Assembly (NCBI GenBank): GCA_027858865.1
Contig: JAQIBW010000069.1
Span: forward strand, 1-14,847
Direction of reading: 5' to 3'
From: Sulfurimonas sp.
GTDB lineage: Bacteria; Campylobacterota; Campylobacteria; Campylobacterales; Sulfurimonadaceae
Length of the DNA stretch: 14,847 nucleotides
In this document: positions 6,631 to 12,595 of the stretch, piece by piece
How the letters are laid out: each line of letters begins with the position of its first letter
Position numbering within the stretch: position 1 is the stretch's first letter
The notes under the pieces: model-generated
Database searches by the model: none
The model's input: the letters and a program-made list of their open reading frames with translations, nothing else
Told to the model about the DNA's origin: nothing
Position numbers and translations under genes: made by a program

Positions 6631-6639
6631 TGCTATTAT
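6631..6639 (+). promoter_or_regulatory. Extended -10 of the precorrin-2 dehydrogenase gene
   Basis: TGC-TATTAT is an extended -10 that would start transcription near 6646, about 20 nt before the ATG at 6666. The FNR-type box is then centred at about -42, and no -35 is needed. Confidence 0.55.
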
Positions 6640-6665
6640 GTTGCTTAAAAATATAAAAGAGTTAC

Positions 6666-7235
6666 ATGGCTTATTTTCCAGCTTTTATAAAACTAGACAA
6701 TAAAAAAATACTAATAATTGGTGGCGGATACATAGCTTACGAAAAGTTAAACCATCTTTTAGATTTTACAAAAGATATCTCTGTTATCGCACTTGAGATT
6801 TGCGAGGATATGGCTAAAGGCATAAAAGATAATAATCTTGCTTTAGAGAAAAGAGCTTACAAAATCGGTGATATAAAAGATTTCTCAGTTATAATAGTCG
6901 CAGTTGATGATATTTCACTTCAAGCAGAAATTTTTGCTGAGTCAAAGCAGTATAACTGTCTATGTAACTCTGTGGACTCGGTAGATTATTGTGACTTTAT
7001 CTTTGGTTCTTATGTAAAGAAAGATGATTTAACAATCGCTATTTCAACATCAGGGGCATCTCCGGCAATGGCTAAGCATCTGAAAATATATCTGCAAAAC
7101 CTCATCCCTGCGGGGATAAGTGAATTTTTGAAAGAGATGAAAGATCTGCGTCGCACACTTCCTAAGGGAAAAGAGAGAATGAAAATGCTTGATAAAAAAG
7201 CACAAGACTATATTAAATCATGGAGCAATAGATGA
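6666..7235 (+). CDS. Precorrin-2 dehydrogenase / sirohydrochlorin ferrochelatase
   Basis: A 189-aa protein of the Met8p/SirC/CysG-N type. The N-terminal Rossmann part has KILIIGGGYIAYEKL (14-28) for NAD+. The middle has NSVDSVDYCDF (101-111), with D104 at the place of the Asp that serves both dehydrogenation and metal insertion in CysG and Met8p. ISTSGASPAMAKHLK (126-140) is the family's STxGxSP segment. The reaction is NAD-dependent oxidation of precorrin-2 to sirohydrochlorin, and, if the second activity is kept, Fe2+ insertion to give siroheme in the cytoplasm. There is no methyltransferase domain, so uroporphyrinogen methylation must be done by a separate protein. It diverges from the siroheme decarboxylase under a shared FNR-type box and overlaps the next gene by 4 bp. 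Confidence 0.92.
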   Translation: MAYFPAFIKLDNKKILIIGGGYIAYEKLNHLLDFTKDISVIALEICEDMAKGIKDNNLALEKRAYKIGDIKDFSVIIVAVDDISLQAEIFAESKQYNCLCNSVDSVDYCDFIFGSYVKKDDLTIAISTSGASPAMAKHLKIYLQNLIPAGISEFLKEMKDLRRTLPKGKERMKMLDKKAQDYIKSWSNR

Positions 7236-7609
7236 GCGTTAAAAAAGGGTTAATTTTTGGATTACTATTTGGATTTTTAGTATTAGGAATACTATCAATG
7301 CAAAGAGCAACTCCTCAGCATAAAGAAGAGAGAATCTACAAAGCTATTAAGGTATATAGTCCGTACGAACTTGAAAAAAGAATCGGTGGACTTACTATTA
7401 TTGACAAGCGAACAGGTACAAAAGAAAAGCCAAGTGCTGCTGAAGTTCTTCACCGTTTAGATGAACTTGATAAAGAGTGGGGAAAAGATCACTTATTGGT
7501 AAAAGACAATGACCTTACGATTTTAGGTGACAACAATCAAACTGTTGTAAAAATATTTATCCAAACAGAAAAAGAAAGAACTTTCCTTAAAAACTTTTTT
7601 GGCATCTAA
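7232..7609 (+). CDS. One-TM anchored protein of unknown function
   Basis: A 125-aa protein with a single N-terminal membrane helix (about 6-23) after MSVKKG and a soluble domain of about 100 residues, probably periplasmic. The domain has YSPYELEKRIGGLTIIDKRT (42-61), a Leu/Asp/Glu segment (70-83), and a C-terminal VVKIFIQTEKERTFLKNFFGI. I do not recognise a family. Its ATG overlaps the stop of the precorrin-2 dehydrogenase gene (ATGA), so the two are translationally coupled and share the FNR-type promoter. A link to siroheme or heme d1 maturation or export is inferred from this only. It converges with the MFS gene across 5 bp. Confidence 0.78.
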   Translation: MSVKKGLIFGLLFGFLVLGILSMQRATPQHKEERIYKAIKVYSPYELEKRIGGLTIIDKRTGTKEKPSAAEVLHRLDELDKEWGKDHLLVKDNDLTILGDNNQTVVKIFIQTEKERTFLKNFFGI

Positions 7610-7614
7610 AGATT

Positions 7615-8820
7615 TTAATCTTTGAGCCTAAAAGAATAATATAACGATAAAAATAGCATTGCAGATGCAGTGCTATACAGCACCGTATAATTAAAAAAGT
7701 ATAAAATAACTCCCCCTACTATAGAGAAAAACAATCCAAACGAAACAACATTAATATGAAGAGCTACATAGACAGGTCTTTTTTCAGGTGGAGCAATAGA
7801 AAGTATAAGGTTTCCAGATGCAATGCGGTTTCCATCAAGAGCTGCACCGACTAGGAAAAATACTAACATATACTCATAAAGTGAAGATGCATTAAAAGCT
7901 ATAAATATAGCGATAATCTGCATAGATATGGAGATATTTGCCGTAAGTTTGTTTCTCCCCTTCCCACTAAGTCTTCCCCATAAAAAGTTACTAATCATAG
8001 CTCCTACCATCTGTGTAGTAATCAAACTACCGATAGCTACACCGTTTAGGTCTATCTTTGTCTGAGCATCTAGGATTATAAATGGTAGAGCGATTAAGTA
8101 TCCATAAGCAAAGAGAAAAGTTTTCAACTGTATTTGTAAAGCTTTATCTCCTTTTAAAGTCAGCCAAGAATTATGAAGAAACTTTTTAAAAGAGTTCTCT
8201 CTTTTAGCGACTTCCTCTTTTACAGGCTCATCTATAGTTCCAAAAGACAGATATCCAAGCCCCATGATAAATGAGCTTATGATGAAAAGGTATCCGTAAC
8301 TATATGGTGCTTCAAAAGTGTGTAAAATCCAACCGGCTAAAGCTCCACTAAGAAGTCCACCTGCCCCACTAAAAAACTGTCTGTAAGCCATAGTCTTTCC
8401 ACGAAACTTATGTGAGAAAATCTTAGCGATGATATCTTTAAAGTATATAGCCCCAAAACCTGCACTAAAAGAGAAGATAAAAAGACCGATACCAATGGAG
8501 AAAAGTGTTAAGTTAGGAGAGTCGACTCCAAATACAATAATAGCCACACCTATAAAAAACCATGCTAAAAACCTAGCTATAAAAACACGTCTCATATAAG
8601 GCAGCATCAGAGTGTAGCTCTGTGCCTGAAATGCTGCAAAGAGCTGAACCACTATAGCCCCACCACGAAGCAAAGCCGCAAAAAAACCAACGAGCATCGA
8701 GCTACCACCAAAGTAGTTAACTATAAGAGGGAGTATTGTCGAAGGCTCAGCTATAGTAGTACCGATAGTGAGAAAAAAGCCGTGAAGTATGTTTCTAATA
8801 TGATTGGAAGTTTTATCCAT
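7615..8820 (-). CDS. MFS family transporter
   Basis: A 401-aa very hydrophobic protein with about 12 membrane helices, in two halves separated by a basic/acidic cytoplasmic loop (about 197-222, EPVKEEVAKRENSFKK). The first half has PYMRRVFIARFLAW (about 74-87) at the loop 2-3 region and GAIYFKDIIAKIFSHKFRGKTMAYRQ (about 122-147), a conserved loop typical of MFS proteins. The substrate cannot be named. The ATG at 8820 directly follows the TAA of the TrpD2-like gene with no spacer, so the two are one transcript. Size matches a usual MFS exporter or permease. Confidence 0.85.
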   Translation of the reverse strand: MDKTSNHIRNILHGFFLTIGTTIAEPSTILPLIVNYFGGSSMLVGFFAALLRGGAIVVQLFAAFQAQSYTLMLPYMRRVFIARFLAWFFIGVAIIVFGVDSPNLTLFSIGIGLFIFSFSAGFGAIYFKDIIAKIFSHKFRGKTMAYRQFFSGAGGLLSGALAGWILHTFEAPYSYGYLFIISSFIMGLGYLSFGTIDEPVKEEVAKRENSFKKFLHNSWLTLKGDKALQIQLKTFLFAYGYLIALPFIILDAQTKIDLNGVAIGSLITTQMVGAMISNFLWGRLSGKGRNKLTANISISMQIIAIFIAFNASSLYEYMLVFFLVGAALDGNRIASGNLILSIAPPEKRPVYVALHINVVSFGLFFSIVGGVILYFFNYTVLYSTASAMLFLSLYYSFRLKD

Positions 8821-9714
8821 TTAGTTCAACTTCTCCCAAGCCTCATCAATAGTAGCAGCATTTTCAGTCACGAAAAGATAAACCGCAGCGTTTAGTCTTG
8901 CTAATTTCATGTACTCATCAGATGGGTTATTAAGTTGGTTTAGAGAGTCTTCTAAAGTTATAGCATCCCATGATTTTGTGTAGTTGATGCCATAGTTTGC
9001 AGGGTCAACTATTATCTCATCTACTTCGCCACCGTTTGAAATCCATAAACGACCTTTACTAAATAGTTCCGGTGTTCCTTCGTTTCCTTGGATAAGAGCA
9101 AATCTTTTGTATCTGTCAGAGAAAATCTCTACATATTTTTTTACATATGGCTTGTGAAAAACACCTGTGATAGCGTAGTCGCTATTTGCGACACGAGGAA
9201 GTTTTTCTATCGTATTAAAACCAGAACGTAAACCTAGTTTCATACGAAGTTCAGTCAAGTCACTCATCTTAGGAAAAAAGTCTTTACGATCAAAGTAATG
9301 AGCGTTTTGATGTAGTTCTATATTTGTACAGATATCTTTGATAGTTATTCCATTTTTTGCAGGCGTAAGCTCATCTCCGATAACCACTAAGTTAAGTCCT
9401 GATTCTTCAAGAACTTTTGCTACAAGTGGAAAAATGTAAGGATTTTTTGCTTTTCCATCAAACGGATAACCAAGCTCTAAAGAGTTAGCAACTGTAGTTT
9501 TTTCTATGTAAGCATCACAAGCTTCTATAGCTCCACGAAACTCTGTAGTCGTCTCAGGTTTTAGTCTCCAACCTAAAAGAAATGCAGCAGATTGTTCACT
9601 AGGAATAGACTGATTTAAAATCTGATCCATCATGTCTTTAGACTCTTCTAAAGTTAAATCTCTATTACCTTTTACTCCTGTTCCAACAGCATGTATGTAC
9701 TTGAAAAAATCCAT
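8821..9714 (-). CDS. TrpD2-like phosphoribosyltransferase-fold protein
   Basis: A 297-aa protein of the anthranilate phosphoribosyltransferase (nucleoside phosphorylase class III) fold, in the TrpD2/YbiB subgroup. The N-terminal helical part has GNRDLTLEESKDMMDQIL (16-33) and SEQSAAFLLGWRLKPET (39-55). In place of the GTGGD loop of TrpD it has LGYPFDGKAKNPY (81-93), the TrpD2 mark. Further on come LGLRSGFNTIEKLPR (160-174), HKPYVKKYVEIF (187-198) and QGNEGTPELF (209-218). True TrpD has the GTGGD and KHG motifs, so tryptophan synthesis is unlikely; E. coli YbiB binds nucleic acid and has no proven transferase activity. ATG at 9714 follows AAGGAT. It is the first gene of a pair with the MFS transporter. 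Confidence 0.85.
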   Translation of the reverse strand: MDFFKYIHAVGTGVKGNRDLTLEESKDMMDQILNQSIPSEQSAAFLLGWRLKPETTTEFRGAIEACDAYIEKTTVANSLELGYPFDGKAKNPYIFPLVAKVLEESGLNLVVIGDELTPAKNGITIKDICTNIELHQNAHYFDRKDFFPKMSDLTELRMKLGLRSGFNTIEKLPRVANSDYAITGVFHKPYVKKYVEIFSDRYKRFALIQGNEGTPELFSKGRLWISNGGEVDEIIVDPANYGINYTKSWDAITLEDSLNQLNNPSDEYMKLARLNAAVYLFVTENAATIDEAWEKLN

Positions 9715-9722
9715 ATTTATCC

Positions 9723-9736
9723 TTGATATATATCTA
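9723..9736. promoter_or_regulatory. Possible degenerate Crp/Fnr box before the SDR-araC operon
   Basis: TTGAT-ATAT-ATCTA has a perfect left half-site and one mismatch in the right half-site (ATCTA against ATCAA). Its centre (9729.5) is exactly -41.5 from the start predicted by the extended -10 at 9756-9764. The left half overlaps the ribosome site of the divergent TrpD2-like gene, so it may be chance. Confidence 0.3.
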
Positions 9737-9755
9737 TTAATTTATTTAAGCGATA

Positions 9756-9764
9756 TGATATACT
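9756..9764 (+). promoter_or_regulatory. Extended -10 of the SDR-araC operon
   Basis: TGA-TATACT is a good extended -10, giving a start near 9771 and a leader of about 25 nt up to the proposed ATC start at 9796. No -35 is seen at 17 bp, and the AraC-type operator found before the second SDR is absent here. Confidence 0.5.
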
Positions 9765-9784
9765 CTTATACTTAAGTTTGAATT

Positions 9785-9789
9785 AGGAG
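9785..9789 (+). promoter_or_regulatory. Ribosome site that decides the SDR start
   Basis: AGGAG is followed by exactly 6 nt and then ATC at 9796. The paralogous SDR has AGGAG (11625-11629), 6 nt and then ATG. Equal spacing shows that translation is set to start at 9796, not at the internal ATG 9835. Confidence 0.75.
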
Positions 9790-9795
9790 CTTAGC

Positions 9796-10614
9796 ATCAA
9801 AAAAATAGTCCTTGTTACAGGTTCTAGTTCCGGTATGGGTAGAGCTACTGCCGAGTATTTATCAAAACATGATTTCATAGTATATGCAGGAACTCGCAAT
9901 GTTAAAAAACTAGAAGATTTAAACCATAAAAACATCATTCCGATTCATTTAGATATTACTGACCAAAAGAGTATAGACAAAGCGACAAAACTCATCTACA
10001 AAGAGCATAAACAGATAGATGTTCTTATAAACAATGCCGGATATGGACTTGTCTCTACAGTCGAAGATGTTACTGAAGAAGAGATGCTTTCCCAGTTCAA
10101 CATAAACGTATTTGGCGTACTTAGAGTTTGTAAGGCTGTCATCCCTATTATGAGAGAAAAAGAAAATGGCATCATCATAAACATCTCTTCATTTTTAGGC
10201 AAAATCGGGCTTCCGCTTCTTACTATGTATAACTCCAGCAAGTATGCGGTTGAGGGCATCACCGACTCTCTTCGCTATGAGCTAAAAGATTTTAACATCA
10301 GAGTTCATTCCATAATGCCTGGCTTTTTTGATACTAACTTCGCAAGAGGAAACCTTGTGACAAATGCAAAGACTTTTTCTGAGGATTCAGCATATTCATC
10401 TCTTGTTTCTAACCTTGCTCCTGTTATAGTAGAGCAGATAAACAGCGGTAACTCTGCCGCAGAGATCGGTGAGATGATTTTAGAAGTCATAAATAATGAT
10501 AAGTTCCCAGCTCGTGCAACCATAGGAGACAAAGCTAAAAAGTTTATACCTATGAGAAAAGAGCTTAGCGATGAAGATTTTGAGAGACGTGTTAGGGAGC
10601 ATTACAATCTATAA
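9796..10614 (+). CDS. Classical SDR oxidoreductase with apparent ATC start
   Basis: From 9796 the frame gives 272 aa: residues 2-15 read KKIVLVTGSSSGMG, the NAD(P) loop TGxxxGxG, aligned residue for residue with the second SDR. Starting at the first ordinary codon (ATG 9835) would begin at residue 14, inside this loop, and would destroy it. The in-frame codons after the stop TAG at 9784-9786 contain no ATG, GTG or TTG, so ATC (or less likely ATA at 9805) must serve, or the start was lost by mutation. Later motifs are complete: NNAGYG, ISSFLGKIGLP, YNSSKYAVEG (YxxxK catalytic pair) and PGFFDTNF. Substrate unknown; cytoplasmic. The stop overlaps the AraC start by one base. Identity with the second SDR is roughly half by eye. 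Confidence 0.82.
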   Translation: MKKIVLVTGSSSGMGRATAEYLSKHDFIVYAGTRNVKKLEDLNHKNIIPIHLDITDQKSIDKATKLIYKEHKQIDVLINNAGYGLVSTVEDVTEEEMLSQFNINVFGVLRVCKAVIPIMREKENGIIINISSFLGKIGLPLLTMYNSSKYAVEGITDSLRYELKDFNIRVHSIMPGFFDTNFARGNLVTNAKTFSEDSAYSSLVSNLAPVIVEQINSGNSAAEIGEMILEVINNDKFPARATIGDKAKKFIPMRKELSDEDFERRVREHYNL

Positions 10615-11534
10615 TGGATAGTTTTTTCTTCAACATAACTAACACCAGCTACAAAATAACAAAACTACTTGAGACAAAAAAAGAGCATGTTACAAGAGTT
10701 GATATCTCAAACGGAATAGTCTTTTATGACATACACCTAAACTCCTCACAAGACATGGAATACCACGTAAAAAACCTTGACAGGATGATAGCCATACCCG
10801 TTACAAAAAAAGGATCTTTCACTATAGACGACCATATCCAAAAGAAGTGTTTTGAGGTTAAAGAAAACAGTATAGATATTTTCATATCATCAAGACAAGA
10901 CTTATCTCTTAGAATAAAAAAAGAGCAAGAAACAGAGATATTTGTACTTTTTGTCGCTGACTTTATTTTAAAGAGATATCTGAGTTCAGATGCAAACGAG
11001 GTCATAAACTATCTCTATGATAATCTTCAAGATGAAGTCTCATGTGAGCTAATGGACTCTCACCCAATAGATGCTATGAGTCTGCACATCATAGACAAAG
11101 TACTAAATACAAAAGCAGACGCTTATATGAACAGCATCAGATGCGAGCATAATATCTTGGAGTTTATGATTCACAGATTTGGGCTTTTAGATATGGTTGA
11201 TGATGCACTTAGTGATGACGAGATTTGTATATCAAAAACTTCTAAAAATATCTTACTGCGCAGTTTTTCCTCGCCGCCTAGCATCCAGATACTAGCCCAC
11301 CTTTGTGCGACCAATGAGACAAGTCTGAAAAAAATTTTCAAAAAAGTCTACAAGACCACCATCTACGGATATATACAAAAACTTCGTCTTGAAAAAGCCA
11401 ACTTGCTTTTAAAAGAGAAGTCACTAAACATCGGTGAGATTGCCAAAGAAGTCGGCTACAAACATCAAGGACATTTTTCAAAACTCTTTTTTGAACACTA
11501 TGGCATCTATCCAAAAGACCTGCTAAAAAAATAA
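10614..11534 (+). CDS. AraC family transcriptional regulator
   Basis: A 306-aa regulator. The N-terminal about 200 residues are a ligand or effector domain with no clear cupin signature. The C-terminal AraC/XylS DNA-binding domain has two helix-turn-helix parts: SIQILAHLCATNETSLKKIFKKVY (223-246) and LNIGEIAKEVGYKHQGHFSKLFFEHYGIYPKDLL (271-304), which is the family signature with the conserved G-x-F-S-K-x-F and G-x-x-P. The gene overlaps the preceding SDR stop by one base (TAATG), so the two are co-translated. Immediately at its stop codon starts a tandem direct-repeat operator, repeated before the cytochrome operon, so it most likely controls the second SDR and the two cytochrome genes. The N-terminal part is related in form to regulators that sense small aliphatic or aromatic signals, but the inducer is unknown. 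Confidence 0.92.
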   Translation: MDSFFFNITNTSYKITKLLETKKEHVTRVDISNGIVFYDIHLNSSQDMEYHVKNLDRMIAIPVTKKGSFTIDDHIQKKCFEVKENSIDIFISSRQDLSLRIKKEQETEIFVLFVADFILKRYLSSDANEVINYLYDNLQDEVSCELMDSHPIDAMSLHIIDKVLNTKADAYMNSIRCEHNILEFMIHRFGLLDMVDDALSDDEICISKTSKNILLRSFSSPPSIQILAHLCATNETSLKKIFKKVYKTTIYGYIQKLRLEKANLLLKEKSLNIGEIAKEVGYKHQGHFSKLFFEHYGIYPKDLLKK

Positions 11535-11581
11535 TTCCTCCAGTGCTAAAATAAAATTCTTCTACTGCTAAAAAACCATTG
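11531..11581 (+). promoter_or_regulatory. Tandem AraC-type operator A, before the second SDR
   Basis: Two direct 17-bp half-sites, 11535-11551 and 11557-11573, start 22 bp apart (about two helical turns) and share the consensus TTCYTYYNNTGCTAAAA. The downstream half-site ends 5 bp before the -35 (11579). A nearly identical element lies at 12490-12540 (43 of 51 bases equal by hand count). A further TGCTAAAA at 11521-11528, inside the araC coding end, sits 23 bp upstream in phase. The layout is that of AraC-family activator sites. Confidence 0.75.
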
Positions 11582-11607
11582 AAGGTAACTTTTGATTTCT
11601 ATATACT
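11579..11607 (+). promoter_or_regulatory. Sigma-70 promoter of the second SDR
   Basis: TTGAAG (11579-11584), a 17-bp spacer and TATACT (11602-11607). The start would be near 11614, giving a leader of about 22 nt with AGGAG at 11625-11629 before ATG 11636. Confidence 0.75.
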
Positions 11608-11620
11608 CTAGGAAATCAAA
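11591..11620. promoter_or_regulatory. 9-bp inverted repeat around the -10 of the second SDR
   Basis: TTTGATTTC (11591-11599), 12 bases, then GAAATCAAA (11612-11620) form a perfect dyad that encloses the -10 and the start site. This is a usual place for a repressor operator. The left arm is outside the transcript, so an RNA hairpin is unlikely. No similar dyad is seen at the cytochrome promoter. Confidence 0.5.
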
Positions 11621-11635
11621 CCTTAGGAGTTCAAA

Positions 11636-12448
11636 ATGTCAAAAGTAGTTTTAATAACGGGTGCAAGTTCTGGAATGGGAAAACTAACAGCAGAGTTTTT
11701 ATCACGCAACGGTTATATAGTATATGCAGGAACTAGAGATGCAAATGCAATCAACAATGATTCTTCACTTAAAAGTATCTATATAGACGTAACAAAAACA
11801 GATACTATAAACAGTGCTGTAGAGACTATCATTCAAAATGAAGGTAAGATTGACGTTCTTGTTAACAATGCAGGTTATGGTCTTTTAGCTACCGTTGAAG
11901 ATGGAACTGATGAAGAGATGTTTAAGCAGTTTGATGTAAATGTATTTGGACTTCTAAAGGTTACTCGTGCAGTTCTTCCGTATATGAGAGAAGCAAAAGA
12001 TGGTGTGATTATTAATATTTCTTCTTTCTTAGGCAAGATTGGTCTTCCACTTTTAGCACACTACAATGCTTCAAAGTATGCTGTAGAAGGTATAGTTGAC
12101 TCTTTAAGATTTGAGACACTTCCTTTCAATGTAAGAGTTCACTCTATTCAATCTGGACTTTTTGGTACAAACTTTGTTAAAAATGGACTTGTTGCAAATG
12201 CTAAAACAACTGCTGAAGACTCTCCATATAAGGATTTAGTATCTCACTTTGTACCAATCGTTGCAAAAGCTATCAATGAAGGTCCAAGTCCTCAACCTAT
12301 AGCAGATGCTGTAAAAAATATCATCGAAGATGCAAATTCTAAAATATTTGTACCTGTCGGCGCTGAAGCTGAGACTTTTGTTCCTCTAAGAAAAGAGTTA
12401 AGCGATGAAGCATTTGAGACAAAAGTAAAAGAGACTTTTGGCATCTAA
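11636..12448 (+). CDS. Classical SDR oxidoreductase
   Basis: A 270-aa short-chain dehydrogenase/reductase of the classical type. It has the NAD(P) loop TGASSGMG (8-15), NNAGYG (77-82), the catalytic serine S130 in ISSFLGK, Y143 and K147 in YNASKYAVEG, and SGLFGTNF where PG...T is usual (P replaced by S). After the first strand it reads YAGTRD; the Arg there suggests NADP preference, as inference. It is a close paralog of the SDR at 9796, sharing long stretches such as ISSFLGKIGLPLL and RKELSDE. ATG at 11636 follows AGGAG at 6 nt. It has its own promoter with a tandem AraC-type operator and a dyad over the -10. The substrate is unknown; an aldehyde, ketone or alcohol is expected. Confidence 0.92.
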   Translation: MSKVVLITGASSGMGKLTAEFLSRNGYIVYAGTRDANAINNDSSLKSIYIDVTKTDTINSAVETIIQNEGKIDVLVNNAGYGLLATVEDGTDEEMFKQFDVNVFGLLKVTRAVLPYMREAKDGVIINISSFLGKIGLPLLAHYNASKYAVEGIVDSLRFETLPFNVRVHSIQSGLFGTNFVKNGLVANAKTTAEDSPYKDLVSHFVPIVAKAINEGPSPQPIADAVKNIIEDANSKIFVPVGAEAETFVPLRKELSDEAFETKVKETFGI

Positions 12449-12489
12449 CTCCTAATTTTACTTAGCTCAAAAGGTTTATTAGATAGATA

Positions 12490-12540
12490 ATAATTCCTTT
12501 TGTGCTAAAACAAAATCCTTCTATTGCTAAAAAGTCATTG
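12490..12540 (+). promoter_or_regulatory. Tandem AraC-type operator B, before the cytochrome operon
   Basis: Direct half-sites 12494-12510 and 12516-12532 have the same 22-bp period and the same TGCTAAAA core as operator A. The second half-site again ends 5 bp before the -35 (12538). Same length, order and distance to the promoter at two genes strongly supports one activator binding both. Confidence 0.75.
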
Positions 12541-12566
12541 CTATCTTTTTTCATTTATCCTATACT
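12538..12566 (+). promoter_or_regulatory. Sigma-70 promoter of the cytochrome operon
   Basis: TTGCTA (12538-12543), a 17-bp spacer and TATACT (12561-12566). The leader of about 23 nt contains AGGGAA before ATG 12596; this ribosome site lies between AATAAT and ATTATT, which could form a weak AU hairpin. Confidence 0.7.
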
Positions 12567-12595
12567 ATAGAAGAATAAAATAATAGGGAATTATT

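Noticed and set aside
7608..7623. 16-bp palindrome AAAGATT-TT-AATCTTT between convergent genes, possible shared terminator
   Set aside because: AT-only stem apart from one pair, with a two-base loop and within coding ends; likely not a stable terminator.
9996..11005. Minus-strand frames opposite the first SDR and araC
   Set aside because: They oppose complete, recognisable genes and have no family features; shadows.
11521..11528. Third TGCTAAAA, at the end of araC, as a full third operator half-site
   Set aside because: The flanking bases do not match the TTCYTYY part of the consensus and it encodes the Leu-Leu-Lys-Lys end of the protein; noted only as a possible weak extra contact.
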